Positions 1 through 12,019 of a stretch of 64,000 nt of DNA are shown piece after piece. The first letter of the stretch is position 1, and every line of letters begins with the position of its first letter. The notes beneath the pieces were generated by a model, which worked only from the letters and a program-made list of their open reading frames with translations, did not search any database and was not told the DNA's origin. The stretch lies in contig CATQJL010000112.1 in the NCBI GenBank assembly GCA_958299035.1, forward strand, positions 80,742,636-80,806,635, written 5' to 3'. Both the position numbers and the translations under genes were made by a program. This DNA comes from Cylicocyclus nassatus (lineage: Eukaryota; Nematoda; Chromadorea; Rhabditida; Strongylidae).

Positions 1-177
1 AAACCGACTGCGAACAGGCCTTGATTGAGAAGTACGTTTGTTCAGCTCACAAATTTGTGCAGCCTGTAAATCTATGTATCTATAAAACTCGAACACTGTA
101 CCTTTGTTTGTTAATCGGTTTCTGTCTTATAGACTCCTTCGTATGTACACCAAGGGGGCTGAACTTTGTTTTTTATA

Positions 178-1123
178 TTAGGTTGTCCGGAAATTAATAC
201 CCGTTTTGAATTTCAACCGCAATAAGTCATGCACTTCTCATTTATAAATAGGTTGCAATATATCATTCGATAGAGCAAAGCAAGCTCTACAAGATAACCA
301 TCTTGCTTTTGCAATAGCTCTTATCCACCTCGAGTTTTAAGGTGAAAAGCAAAAAGATTCAGCTGCCCGAAAAATCGAGAAAAATTAACTCATTTCATAA
401 AATTCCTACTAAAATTCTTTCTTGCTCACGTAAACACTATCCATATAAAACATCCACATACGCCTTCGGCGCATTTTTCCTTCTGTTAAAAACCAAGAAA
501 ACGGAAGTTTTCGTGCATTTGCCAAAGTGATGCTGTGCCACATAGGTAATTGTATACCACAAGCCTGTTGAATTATAGACTTAAATTTTTAGCTTTCTAT
601 TATATAAGCTTTAGTTCTCGAGAAATACCGAATATAGCTTTCCCTAGTTAGGTGGTCCAAACTAAAATTCAAATTTCTCAAGAACTAAAGCTTGTGGAGA
701 GCTGAAAATATACGTCTGTACATCTACAGGTTTGTAGTAAACAATTACCTAGGTGAGGACGGCACAGCATCACTTTGGCAAATGCACGAAAATTTCCGTT
801 TTCTTGATTTCTAACAGAGGAAAAAATACGGCAAAGGCGTATATAGATGTATTATGTGAATAGTGTTTACGTGAGCAAGTAAGGATTTTTGTAGGAATTT
901 TATGAACTGAGTTACGATTTTTTCGATTTTTCGGGCTGCTGAGTCTTTCTAGTTCTCGGCTCGAAACTCGAGATGGATGAGAGCTGTTTCAAAAGCAAGA
1001 GAGCCATCTTGTAGAGCTTGATTTGCTCTATCGAATGGTACTTTGCAGTCTATTTAGAAGTGAGAAGTGTATAATTTATTGCGGTTGAAATTGGAAACGG
1101 GCATTAATTTTCGGACTACCTAA
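178..1123. mobile_element. Palindromic mariner-type MITE
   Basis: A 946-base element whose two halves are inverted copies of each other, with the axis near 650. It starts TTAGGTTGTCCGGAAATTAA and ends with the matching inverted end (..TTTTCGGACTACCTAA). TA lies directly on both sides (176-177 and 1124-1125), the target duplication of Tc1/mariner transposons. Sequence around 350-540 returns inverted at 750-960 with scattered differences. No transposase is seen, so it is non-autonomous. Confidence 0.85.
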
Positions 1124-2340
1124 TAAATGAGACACGGCGCAGAAGATAGGCTACTTTTTTCAACAATTCTCTGGGTCCTTCTATCGAATTATTGATTTGT
1201 TTACGTAAATCTAGGAAATGGAGAGCTTATCAAATCATTCGTCTAAGTAAAAGTGAACAAACAGTAGCGGTACGTCCCATTCTGAGTTTTGCATGCAAAG
1301 CGCAGTGACAAGAAGGACACCTAAGTAGGTTCTCTTATACCTTTAAGAATGATGTATGCGCTTAAGCTGAGGTGTGTGGAATCCTTCCGCAAAACCATGG
1401 GCGCCAATTCTCAGAGTCACTTCTACTGCAGCATGTATAGGGCCTATCAAATGCAGTGTCGGGCGCACCAGCTTTCCGCTTCCTCGCGCCGCCTGACCCG
1501 GATTCTGCTCCTCCTTAGCGAGCATGCTCTCTGATCATTTTCCCACCGCGAGCGTAAGAAAGGCGGAGCCAGTCGATTTCGCAGAAGAAGTGCAGACATG
1601 TTTGCGAAGAGGTGCAGAGTCCCGCGCAGGAGCGGAGATGCTGGTGCACCCGACACTGCAATCGATAAGCTCTGTATTCAATTGGAGCTACTGTTGCGAT
1701 CTATACTATGGCGTCAAAAACAATAGCATCCATAAAATATATTCGATTATATGATTAAAGTAGTGGTCATTCTCGTAATACCTGCAAATATTGGAGGATC
1801 CTTGAACTGTGGATACAGGGAAAAAAGAAAATCTAAGCTACACTTGCTTCACAGTCCACCTAGAGCAAAATGCCAGAAAATGGAAGCATTGTTGAACTTG
1901 CGGTGATGAGGCATTTGAGATAGATAGAAAGCAATCGATCAGAGGACGGCACAAAAATGCTCTCATTGTGAGTGATATGCTTTATCACTCCCATCCCACT
2001 ACGCTTACGAGCATTCGTGGGAAGCAAACCTGTCAAGTAAAATGAGCACGCCTTTTCAGAAATCCCAACAGAAATGCCAAAGTAGCAAGAATAGATGGAA
2101 TTGTTGTATTTTCGCAATATAATCTGTACCCTTATTCCATTCATACTACCAACAATAGGTCTTTACCATGTGATTTTATCTTTAGATTTGAGTTACTTCT
2201 TTCAAAAATACTGTCAAAACACTTTAGAATAACATGGAGTTTGCAACCAAAACATTTTGTGTATAGGTCATAGAGATCATAGCAGGTAAAACTATTTGAA
2301 GTCAGCCAGAGTCACAGCCATTTATTGCCTCTTTATAGGC
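1124..2340. other. Unassigned DNA
   Basis: A stretch of about 1.2 kb with no convincing gene. A GC-richer patch at 1340-1660 is open on both strands but has no recognisable domain or splice-site framing. Confidence 0.4.
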
Positions 2341-2344
2341 TTGT

Positions 2345-2390
2345 AACCCCATTCGCCAACGTGTCTAGGCATTCGCCAACGTGTCTAGGC
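2345..2390. repeat. Short tandem duplication
   Basis: A unit of about 21 bases beginning ATTCGCCAACGTGTCTAGGC occurs twice in a row just upstream of the LINE. It could belong to the LINE 5' end or be a local slippage duplication. Confidence 0.7.
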
Positions 2391-2427
2391 ATCATACGAT
2401 TGCTTCTCTCTGAGCTCTGATATACAA

Positions 2428-3331
2428 ATGGTTCGACAGCGCAGGAATGCCGAAGATGAAGCTGGTATGCCACAATGGTCAGTTCAACTTATTGAGAGAT
2501 TCGACAAGTATTCCAGCAGCATGGAGACGATGTTAAGTGAGTTGTTTGAGCGCATCTTTACTGAGATCAAGCACATTAAAACTTCTCAGGATTCGATGCT
2601 TGATCGCATACAGAGTCTGGAAGACAAAGTATGCCAGCTCAGTTCTGAGAAGTTAAACCAACAGAAACTTCTTTATTCAACTCTCGTAAAGATTCGCGCT
2701 GACGAAAGCAAATTAGAGGACAAGTCTAAACGCATCGCACTTGTGGGAATAGACGAGCAAAATGACGAAAAACTAACTCGCCGTTTTGATCTTGAAATTG
2801 TAAAAGAGTATATCTACACGTCCGGCGAGCAAGATCTAGCAGAAAAATTTGAACAAGGGCATATAACAATACAGCGTTTCCCACCTAACGTAAAAAATTC
2901 TCATGCGCGTGGCCGCATTATTAAGATCGGCCTTCGTTCAAAAGAACTTAGGGACAAGCTTTTGCGCCACATGAAAAGTGGGCGCCAAAGTCTTACGCAA
3001 AAATTTGTTCATTCATACCAGACGCGACTACACTTTCGAGGAGCTGCAACTAGATCGAGCCCTCCGTAAACAAGCTGGTGATTTGAATGCGCGAGAGGGG
3101 AGACTAGCTTACGTTGTTCGCGATTTCGAGATCGTGAAACTCAAATCGCCGCGCGAACTTCCCAGGCGATTCTTAACCTCGACTAGCTTCCGCAGCAACA
3201 TTGCGAGCAACGCACATTGCATGAAAAGCACTGTTGACATAGAAGAAGAGCATGAAAATTCTCTTGCAACTAATTTGACTCTATCCCCAATCACTTGCTC
3301 ACAATATACACCCAAAACACACATACATTAG
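2428..3331 (+). pseudogene. LINE ORF1 protein, frameshifted
   Basis: The first frame (2428-3069) gives 213 residues. Residues 30-100 are rich in charged and heptad-like positions and probably form a coiled coil, followed by an RNA-binding-like region. The natural C-terminus (RRDYTFEELQLDRALRKQAG) continues in another frame at about 3015-3331, so a 1- or 2-base indel near 2980-3020 splits the ORF. ORF1 proteins of this group are RNA-binding chaperones of the retrotransposition particle. Confidence 0.7.
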
Positions 3332-3358
3332 CCCAAAAGTCTTCAACCCGGGAAAATT

Positions 3359-6186
3359 TTGCACCATAACAAAAACCATTCTACATCATTTCTATCCAAT
3401 AATAATATCGAAGGTCATGTAATTTTATTCAATGCACGTTCTATCTGTAACAAACTACCAGATCTACATAGACTTCTTTATTTTGGACCATCCATTGTGC
3501 TCATCACTGAATCCTGGTGTAAACCACAACTGATACATGATGCAAACATATGCCATAAATTCAGTATGAAATTTATAGATGTGATAGAGAAGGCAGTACT
3601 CATGGAGGAGGCGTTCTTGCTCTTGTGCGTAAAGACATTGAGCATCACCTAATCTCTACTCAGAATTTTTCTCCTTACTGTCAAAGCCTCTGTCTTTGCC
3701 TCACAAATACTATGACATGCACAAATTTGATATTAACGTATAGAAGTCCTTCATGCAATAATGCCTCGTTTGAAGAAGCATTACTATTCTTTAGTGAAAT
3801 CCTTGACAGAAACCAAGATTGTATCATCTTAGGAGACTTTAATTTCCCATACTGTGACTGGTCCAATGTCATATCAACATTTCAAAAACATGACTCTTCT
3901 TCTATGAGACTACGGCAGCTAGTGGAGACTTATAACTTACGCCAGCTTGTGAATGTTCCCACTCATGATGTACATATGCTAGATCTCATTTTCACAAACA
4001 ATGACAAAATGATTAAGAAACTGAAATTTCATCCACCGTTTTCTACATCAGATCATTCTTCCATCTCATTTCAGCTAAACAAACATCATTTAAGTGGTGC
4101 ATCGCCAAAATATTTGCCTGACTTTCTCCATGCAGATTACAATGAAATAAACGCTGATTTGCTGAGAGTAAACTGGCGTAATGCTATACTGAACACAACC
4201 TCAGCAGACCAGTGTTATCAATCATTTGTTACTCATTGCCAAGCATTGATAAATAAGTTTGTACCCAAAATTAAGATTGACCAAAAACACACATTTGCAT
4301 ATCCTAAAAAGATCCGAATGTTAGAAGCCAAAGTTTCCAGATTGTATCAAACCAGACATAGAACCGGAATTAAAAAGTATCAAAGATTCTCTAGAAAGCT
4401 CAAACGCGAGTTGGCCCAATGCAGGCTTTCTGAGGAAGATGTCATTGCACGTAGCCGTAATATCAAGAATTTCTTTCGCTTTTGTAATCAAAACCTAAAG
4501 GTGACAAACAATATTGGAACTATCTATGATTCATTAGGTAACATATGTAAATCAGATAAAGAAAAAGCTGAAGCATTCGCCGTATTTTTTAAGAACGTTT
4601 ACAAAAAACCTACAAATGTTAAAACCCAATGTCCACAGTTTACAAATGAGAAAATTGATTTTTTAGATATCACTGGTGACATTGTTTATCAAATTTTAAA
4701 AAAATTACCTCTTAGAAGATCTACGTCACCTGATGGACTTCCCTACATATTTTTGAGAAAAACAGCGCTTGGCATTTCTTCTGCCCTCAGCCTTCTTTTC
4801 CAAAGATTCTTACTCCACGGGGAAACCCCAGCACTTTGGCGTACAGCGATCGTGAAACCGATCTTCAAAAAAGGCAACAGATCGCAACCCAAGAACTATA
4901 GACCCATCTGCCTAACTTCTTCAGTTAGCAAAGTGTTTGAGAGAATAATTTGCAAACAAATTTGCAAATATCTCGGAAATAACCAACTCATAAATGCAGC
5001 ACAACATGGATTTTTACCTAAAAGATCGACACTTACAGCTCTCATGTCCACTATATCAATATGGCATAAGATATTGAATGAAAAAGGATTCATTACCGTA
5101 TGCTATCTAGATTACAAGAAAGCTTTTGATTCAGTAAATTTAGAACTACTTTTCAACAAACTCAATGCATATGGAGTGAAAGGTTGTCTTCTGAAATTTC
5201 TCCAATCTTTTCTATCAAATCGTACTCAACAAGTCATAGTCAATGAATCCTTGTCTTCTACGTATCAAACAAGCAGCGGAGTTCCTCAGGGGACCTGCTT
5301 AGGGCCTCTCATGTTTTTGCTGTACATAAATGATCTACCATTAGCTCTTCCTGATGGTGTCACCTGTTCTATTTATGCAGATGATACCAAACTATACTGC
5401 TGCAATTCCCCTCGGCTGATGCAAAAAGCTTTAGATGCGGTGGCGGAATGGTCTGAGAAGTGGGACCTTGACATTTCAGTCGAGAAAACACATATCATGC
5501 TTATTGGAGCTAAACATCCACGACCGTGCACTTATTACATAGGAGGTCAAAAGATTCGAGTGACAAACTCCATAAAAGACCTTGGCATTACCTATTCTGA
5601 CAACCTCAACTTTGACGACTATATAAATGAAATTACAAGAAATGCCCATGCTCGATGTAACTACATATTACGTGCCTTTAGAACGACGAAAATCCAAACT
5701 CTCTTCAAGCTTTTTGTCATTTACGTCCGTCCTATGCTGGAATACTGTACACCTTTGTGGTCTCCAACCAAGAGAAATGCAATTGACGCCTTAGAAAGAG
5801 TGCAGAAGTCATTCACTGCACGAATATTTGCAAGAGCTGGGCATTTCCATGTGTCATACAAATCAAGACTTTCTATACTTGCCACTACCTCTTTGAGACT
5901 CAGAAGAACAATTTATGATCAAAATCTCGTCTACAAGATTATGACTAAAAGAATCTATCTCACGATGCACGATTTTTTCGTATTATCCAACTTTAATGCT
6001 ATAACTAGAGGACATGACTTCAGGTTTATCATAGGAAAGGTGCAAACACAGCAATTTCATGACTCTTTTCCGATACGCATAATCAACACATGGAACAAGC
6101 TTCCAGTAACGGCGATTAAAGCTTCATCGACATTTGTGTTTAACAGAGAAGTTCAAAAAACCTTGAAATCTAAAGGATTCTTCTAA
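3359..6186 (+). pseudogene. LINE ORF2: AP endonuclease plus reverse transcriptase, one frameshift
   Basis: The N-terminal endonuclease starts in the frame 3359-3652 (FNARSICNKLPDL, then ITESW, conserved EEP-fold motifs). It continues from about 3560 in the frame that runs to 6186: CDREGSTHGGGVLALVRKDI, then ILGDFNFP. A single indel between about 3553 and 3600 breaks it. The reverse transcriptase follows uninterrupted: a YRPICLTSS block, FRTF-like thumb contacts, SSGVPQGTCLGPLMF, and the catalytic box YADDTK at about 5372-5390. The C-terminal region (HVSYKSRLSIL) is typical of CR1/jockey elements. It would nick target DNA and prime reverse transcription there. The intact RT suggests recent insertion. 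Confidence 0.85.
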
Positions 6187-6601
6187 CAACATTTTTTTAC
6201 AGAACGGTGTAAAAAACGCTTTATTGGATCACTATTACTGATCTTCGACCAGCTATTTCAAAACGCCAAAATTACCATTCAGCACCTCTGTACCTTTTTT
6301 TTATCTTCTATGTATTCTTCTCCTCTGTGTATTTTTATTGATAGTTTATGTCTTTTTTTTTTGCACAAAAAATTTTTGTTTATGGCGAATCATTTTCCTT
6401 ATTGTCCTGATCCTGCCGCTTATTTGAAAAGAGATTCTTTTTTGAGGGCTAAGTCAGCTAGCTTTTGCCCGCAAGCTCGCTGGCATTTAAACAATGGGAT
6501 GCACATCACTTTTCAAAAGGCAGCAAGATTTTTTATGTCGGTTGTTTGAGTCCAAACTGTACTTATGTTGTGTGATCTTTTTTTGGAATCGACTATTTAC
6601 G

Positions 6602-6636
<35 letters not shown>
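6187..6636 (+). repeat. LINE 3' region and (AAAT)n tail
   Basis: Non-coding, T-rich 3' region after the ORF2 stop, ending in eight to nine AAAT repeats. These mark the point where reverse transcription would start. Confidence 0.75.
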
Positions 6637-6792
6637 CCGAGATTCAGCACTATGCGTGCCTGCCGCCTGGGCGGAAAAAGAAGGAAGTATGAACACTTAA
6701 TGGATTTACCGGAGTCAATTGCCACATTTTTGATCAGTGGATTCAACACTGTTCAATTTTCCTCCTTTCGCACCTTCAGGTCATTTTTTAAG

Positions 6793-7033
6793 GTTTCGCT
6801 TTGGATGGTCAGGGCTTATATGTCGACGATTTGCTGCAACCCGCTTCAGAGTTAATGCGGAATCCAACAATGTACGTTTTGGAGAATCTTAAGCTTGCAT
6901 TATCATTTGAATATTTTAGCTGGTGGACAAATCTTGGAAAGGATGACAAGGAGAGAACAAAATCTTTCGACGTGCTTTCGCAAGCCAGAATGGATTGGGC
7001 AGCCTTTGCTCGCACAGCCCTCGGAAGAGCCTT
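6793..7033 (+). CDS. Candidate internal exon, unknown protein
   Basis: Directly after the LINE, an open stretch is framed by an acceptor (TTTTTTAAG, 6784-6792) and a good donor (CTT|GTAAGC). The frame reads FALDGQGLYVDDLLQPASEL and ends FARTALGRAL; it looks protein-like but matches no family I recognise. Its phase (ends with two spare bases) joins correctly to the next two candidate exons. Earlier exons would lie upstream, possibly separated by the LINE inserted in an intron. Confidence 0.4.
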
Positions 7034-7101
7034 GTAAGCTCTCTAAGTAGTCACAGTAGTCAGTCAGATCACATGGACATTTTTTTTTTGCGTTTTCCAA
7101 G

Positions 7102-7158
7102 AGAGATGTACGAGCCTACGAACTCAATCCAGAAAGAGCTAAACTGCTTCCTCCAAAG
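7102..7158 (+). CDS. Candidate internal exon, unknown protein
   Basis: 57 bases between the acceptor CGTTTTCCAAG and donor AAAG|GTAAGA. Joined in phase to 6793-7033 it encodes LEMYEPTNSIQKELNCFLQ. The donor is strong; the acceptor is plausible. Confidence 0.4.
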
Positions 7159-7213
7159 GTAAGAAACCATGCACTTCTTCCTCTCCACTGTCAACTCTCG
7201 TATATTTTTTCAG

Positions 7214-7268
7214 AAAAAGCGTGTGGTTCAAACGACGGCAAACAGTTCCTCCGCTATCAAGGAAATAG
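7214..7268 (+). CDS. Candidate terminal exon, unknown protein
   Basis: Follows a strong acceptor TATTTTTTCAG (7203-7213). In the phase set by the preceding candidate exons it reads RKSVWFKRRQTVPPLSRK and stops at 7266-7268. Three junctions agree in phase, which is the main support. No family is recognised. Confidence 0.4.
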
Positions 7269-9421
7269 AAAAAATGAAAAAAAAAATGAAAAATTTCAGC
7301 CAAAAGAAAAAATTTCTTTTTAAAACATACATAATATTTGCTCGAGACTTGTGCTACGAAACGCTCATTGAGATATGATTTCAGAAAAAATTTGAACCTA
7401 CAAATTTTTAGCTCAAACATAACCTATTTTCATGGTCCTTTCAAGTCGCATAAAAATCACAAACCTATTGCAATCGCGGAACTTTTACTATGTATAGTAA
7501 GATTAAGGCTAGGATAACTACTACTAGAAAAACAAAAAGATCTCCTGGTTTGTCAACGGCGAACAAAATCAAAAATGTCAAAAATTGCATTTTTGGCTGC
7601 CTCAGAAAGAGCAAAATGAGTGGGTCCTTTCGAGTTTTTCAGCACAAAATTTTTATGAAGGAGTTTGATGAAATCCAAACTTAGCGGTACTGCTTAGTCG
7701 ACTATGGACTACACTGTGAGCAGTACTCGTGCAACTCAGCTATGTTCCAAATCAAGTTATGCTTCTGCAAAGTGAAGGTTTCTACAAGGAGTTGTTTCTC
7801 GATTTTCGCCTATAAAATCTTTTCCACTGTTACTGCAATAATCTTAAAGAGTGAGCGGAATAGCCAAAGATTTTCAGATTGTAATACACTTTATAGCATT
7901 TGCAAAGATTATTTCTGAGAAGAGTTACTGTGAATCAAAGTCAAAGTTCGAAAACGGGTAGAACTTTTGAAACAACGCCCCAACAAAGCCCCACACATGG
8001 CTACACTCAAATATGTTCTTAAGAAATTCCAAAACTAAAATGTAAAAGTAGCTCGTTCTCAACGCCCGGTAAATCATATTTGGATTATATGTATATACCA
8101 GCACATCACCTCTGCTTCGCAAAGGCTCGCAATCTTATTCTTTTTATGATTTCTTCGTGCTCGCGTAATGATGGCTTTGGTAATCACCCAGCTATGCGCC
8201 ATCACGATTGAATTGTAAACTACCACTCATTTCAAGAGCCTTTCACCTACGACATCTATCTTTGGGGGGAAAAACTTCTGTGTCGAAGGAATACATGCGA
8301 AGTTAAATTAATCACCAAAGAGATTATGGTGTGAATTGCGATAATCAAATGACCATTTGAGCTACATCTCTGCGCAAAAATATTTTTGAATACTGAGGTT
8401 AATCCTTTACAAATCTTCTATTTAGGCAATCTCTTTTTGGCATCGTTCTCGTAAAAAAAATCAAGATTTTTGATAATTTTAGACTAAAACCATTGTTTTG
8501 AAGATACATATGCCAAGCAAATCTACAGCTTTGCAAAAAACTTTGGATATACCGTGAGGCTAAAAAAGCAAGGATCTATTTGGCGTACACTTTCTGAAAA
8601 TTCCGCTTTTCGAATCGGCTTGCGCTTTTGCACAGTGGACCTGGTACATGCTGATAGGATGTATGGCCAGAAATCGAGCTGGAGGGGTATGCTGGAACTC
8701 GCTCTGTGAATTTCGTTACAGACAAACAGGCGGACACACACACAACACACACACCACACACACAACACACACACACACTTACAAAAAGAGGTAAACAACC
8801 CTTAGCCCGTTATTATATATATTATACTATAGAACAGATATACATACTATAAACAATGATAATAGAATCTCCAAGAAGTTATCTAAAGTAATACCTCTTA
8901 TGTCTCATGCCAGCACAAATAATGCATGGTTAGTGGAAGTAGGTTTTTGAAATGAGAGGCACAACTTTTTGGAGAGCATAAAACGCGGGTTCCAAACCTG
9001 TCCTCTAACAGTCAATCTTTTCGACGGAGAGTCCTAACGCTTATTGGAACAAAATTCAGTGCACTGACAATAAGAGTAGTCTCAACATCTTTCTAGCACT
9101 CGAATGACAGTGATGAAATCAAGTAACATATGCTTTTAGATAAAATTAATTTACACTTGGTTGCGTTTTAAACGCTAGGAAGATTTTGGCAGCTACTTCT
9201 CCCTATTGCGCATTTATTTCTTGCTCAAATACTTATAATAGCCTTCAATCAAAAGCTAGCAGATAACAAAAATAGGTTTGAGATTAGCGTTCCATGCGCT
9301 TCAATACGGTATACATAGCACCTTAGAAGGACATTCTTACTGACCATCCTTCCATTGTCAATTGGCTGAAAAGGCTCTTTCCGAACTGATAACATAAAAT
9401 CTGAAGGTTCACATAATTTGA
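7269..9421. other. Unassigned AT-rich DNA
   Basis: No supported gene or element; short ORFs on both strands lack splice framing or domains. It holds one CA/TG microsatellite at about 8733-8778. Confidence 0.5.
8733..8778. repeat. (CA)n microsatellite
   Basis: Interrupted CA dinucleotide tract of about 45 bases. Confidence 0.9.
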
Positions 9422-9900
9422 CTTAAAGGCAGCGTCCACCCAGAATTTAACCCTTCATGTTCTCGTCATTCTGGGGACTTTCCGTGGTCCTGATTACAGT
9501 TCCGAACTTCAAACTCGCTAAAATTCACAAAAAACCCGATTCTTGGGGCCCAGTCTTGAGGGCGCGGACGAGTTTTGAATTGCTCGTTCCCGTCGGTAGG
9601 CCAGCGGGAAGGAGCTGCAACTGCATGGGTGCAGTTGAATTGCAGTGTGCAGTGTGCAGCTTCTGCTCACTACCTTGTCAATACGTGTCGGGAGGCACGT
9701 ATTAACAAGGTAGTGAGCAGTCCCTGGTGGGCGGAGTCCGATATCAGACTCCGCCCAGCCAGGGACTTTCAGGCCCCTTATCTCCATTCAGAGACAACGT
9801 TAGAAGACCGGACCAACGCAGATGCCCCTTTTCTGGGGCCTACATTCAGGATCGACACTAATCGGAGGGGGTTATGTTTAGCCTGAACACTGCCTTTAAG
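9422..9900. mobile_element. Non-autonomous DNA element flanked by TTAA, with internal hairpins
   Basis: The ends are inverted copies: CTTAAAGGCAGCGT at 9422 and ACACTGCCTTTAAG ending at 9900. If TTAA (9423-9426 and 9896-9899) is the target duplication, the element is 9427-9895 with ends AGGCAGYGT, a piggyBac-type target choice. Inside lie two strong hairpins: 9663-9720 (arms of about 25 bases with few mismatches) and 9720-9766. No transposase is encoded. Confidence 0.65.
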
Positions 9901-11940
9901 TATAGACTTGTAACGCATTCAAGAATCTATCCTTCAGTATAAGGACCATTTTAGAACGTCGCATCTCCTCTGATACAGGGTGTTTGGAAAGTTCGTGGCC
10001 TAAAGTACTTCCAATTCGAATTTTGACGCGCTTTTTGTTTTATTGTACTCTTGTACTGTAAAAATTAGGTTTCGCGGTTTCTTTGATTTTTTATTAGATT
10101 TAAATAGATCAGTATAGCTTTCCAAACATCTTTCCTTGAAACGCTTGTTACAAAGAAGGAAACATAATTCACAGAAAACCTTGGTATGCCTTCTAAAAGG
10201 CCTTTCCTTAGGCTCTCTCAAATGTGCTTTTAATTTCGTAGAAATAAGTTCGTTTTGAAATATCGTGCCTCGAAAGATAAGAGATCCACTTTCAGAAATT
10301 TTCGTCAAAAATCGAGCACCGAAATTTTTTATATCTTATCTTCAAAACCTTTGCAAGCATGCAAAATTTTTAAAAACAAATACAACGAAAGTCAGAGAGT
10401 TTTGCTACTATACATATTGAAATAAGACTTCCAAAACTTTTCAAACTGAAAAAAAATTTCAGCGCAACTGGTGCCACGACTGTCTGCTGTAATTCAGCAT
10501 TTAAAAAATCTTGGTTAGCGAGCTACTGAAGAACTTTTGTTGTTTGAAGAAATTGTAAATCTAGGACTATTTGTAGTAAAAAAACCAAAAGCTGTTTCCC
10601 TTTTTCGGCGTTGAAAAAAAAAAGAACAAATCAGATAACGCACTCTTCCGCCTCTCCAAGAAAGCTGAAAAAAATTTTTACTTTAAAAAATTTAAGGGTA
10701 TCTTAAGGCAAAAATCTTTTTCTTTGTTGATTTAGTGGTTTCTAGGTTTGGCGAACACACATAGCAAATAACGAGTTAGCGTTCGCAGTTCAAGTGCTTA
10801 AGGACACAAACTTTTTAAACACCGTAACTTCAGATTGTACAACAAAAAGCTTTGTTGGATCGAGCCATGACAGCACGGCTTATTCCGTAACTTCGAATTC
10901 CCAATTTGAACTGAGCTATAAAACTACTCGACTTAGCATTTCCTTTTTCGTGTTCTGTCTTAACATTATGCTGAAGTCCTTGAAGGAATAAGCACCTTAC
11001 AAGGAATGTGTTTTTAGAGGAAGTTGCCTCTCCGCTAGAGCTTCGAATCATTTTGCAGAGAATCAAACGCTGCTTTTATTTGTTTTTAATATCTGCTGTG
11101 CTATTCTAAATTTCATTCGCAAATATCGATAGAAGACCATTAAATATGTATATGGTCTAGATGATCAGTTGCTTCGGTCTGCCGTAAAGCAGAGGTTAGT
11201 GTGAGTATCGATGCATATGTACATGTACACATATAATCTATATAGGGGTATCGCCTCGTCAATTTGTTGACCTCACGGACTAGACATCACTGCGGAGCAC
11301 GTGCCACGAGGAGGTAAAAATGCGTGATTCAGTAAAATTTCGCTGTTGTATAAGTCGTGTTAGCGCAACTTTTAGCCGCGCCGCACGTGATCCGCAAGAT
11401 TTAAACGCCATTCAACGAGTCGACGATATCCGTTGCATAAAGCGTCTGACATCCAAAATGGCAAAGGACACCTACTTAAGCGACTCTAAACGATGGTTCT
11501 AGCTGCGCGCTTAGCTTTTTGACGCAAAGATATAACTTGGAGCTAAGAAGAGGGTAGGGATCGGCGTGCAAGCCTCTGCGAAATGATATAAAGTGATCCG
11601 GAAGAGTCACTTTGACTCACTCTTTTGTGTTTTATTTCTGATCACTAGGTTTTATGTCCTTTACACAATGATAACTCTCAGGTAAAGTTGACAAAGGATC
11701 TAAAAGAGTTTATGGAACATCGCTAAATTGTGGCGGATCCAAACAAGTTGTTTCCAAAGAGCGCAGAAACCAACTCGTGCTGGGGCCCTGCTATGATCTA
11801 CGAAATAATATAACGGGAGTTGTTTTCATAGAAACAAGGCTGCGTCTTTTTATGTTTATTGAGCTTTCTCTGCAAAGTCTGAAGATTACGCTGCAAATCG
11901 CTAACGGCGCATGCACAATGTCACATCTTCCGTGCCTGTA
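9901..11940. other. Unassigned DNA
   Basis: About 2 kb without a supported gene. The sequence CAGGGTGTTTGGAAAGTTCG near 9976 resembles a Tc1/mariner end but no partner end was found. AATAAA on the minus strand (TTTATT at 11855-11860) lies about 160 bases past the gene A stop and is its best polyadenylation signal candidate. Confidence 0.4.
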
Positions 11941-12019
11941 AGAGAATACTTAGGATAGCGGAAACGTAGGGAAGTAGGGAGAGATGAGAGAGTGCACATG
12001 TCTGTAAGGATAGTGTCGA

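Larger units (their letters stand above)
2400..6636 (+). mobile_element. CR1/jockey-like non-LTR retrotransposon (LINE)
   Basis: A near full-length LINE: ORF1, ORF2 with endonuclease and reverse transcriptase, a 3' region (6187-6600), and a tail of AAAT repeats at about 6600-6636. The order ORF1-APE endonuclease-RT and the simple-repeat tail fit CR1/jockey-group elements. Both ORFs carry one frameshift each, so this copy is probably inactive, although its RT reading frame is fully open. The 5' end is not defined; no target-site duplication was identified. Confidence 0.85.

Noticed and set aside
9976..10700. Possible Tc1-type element starting CAGGGTGTTTGG
   Set aside because: No matching inverted end was found downstream.
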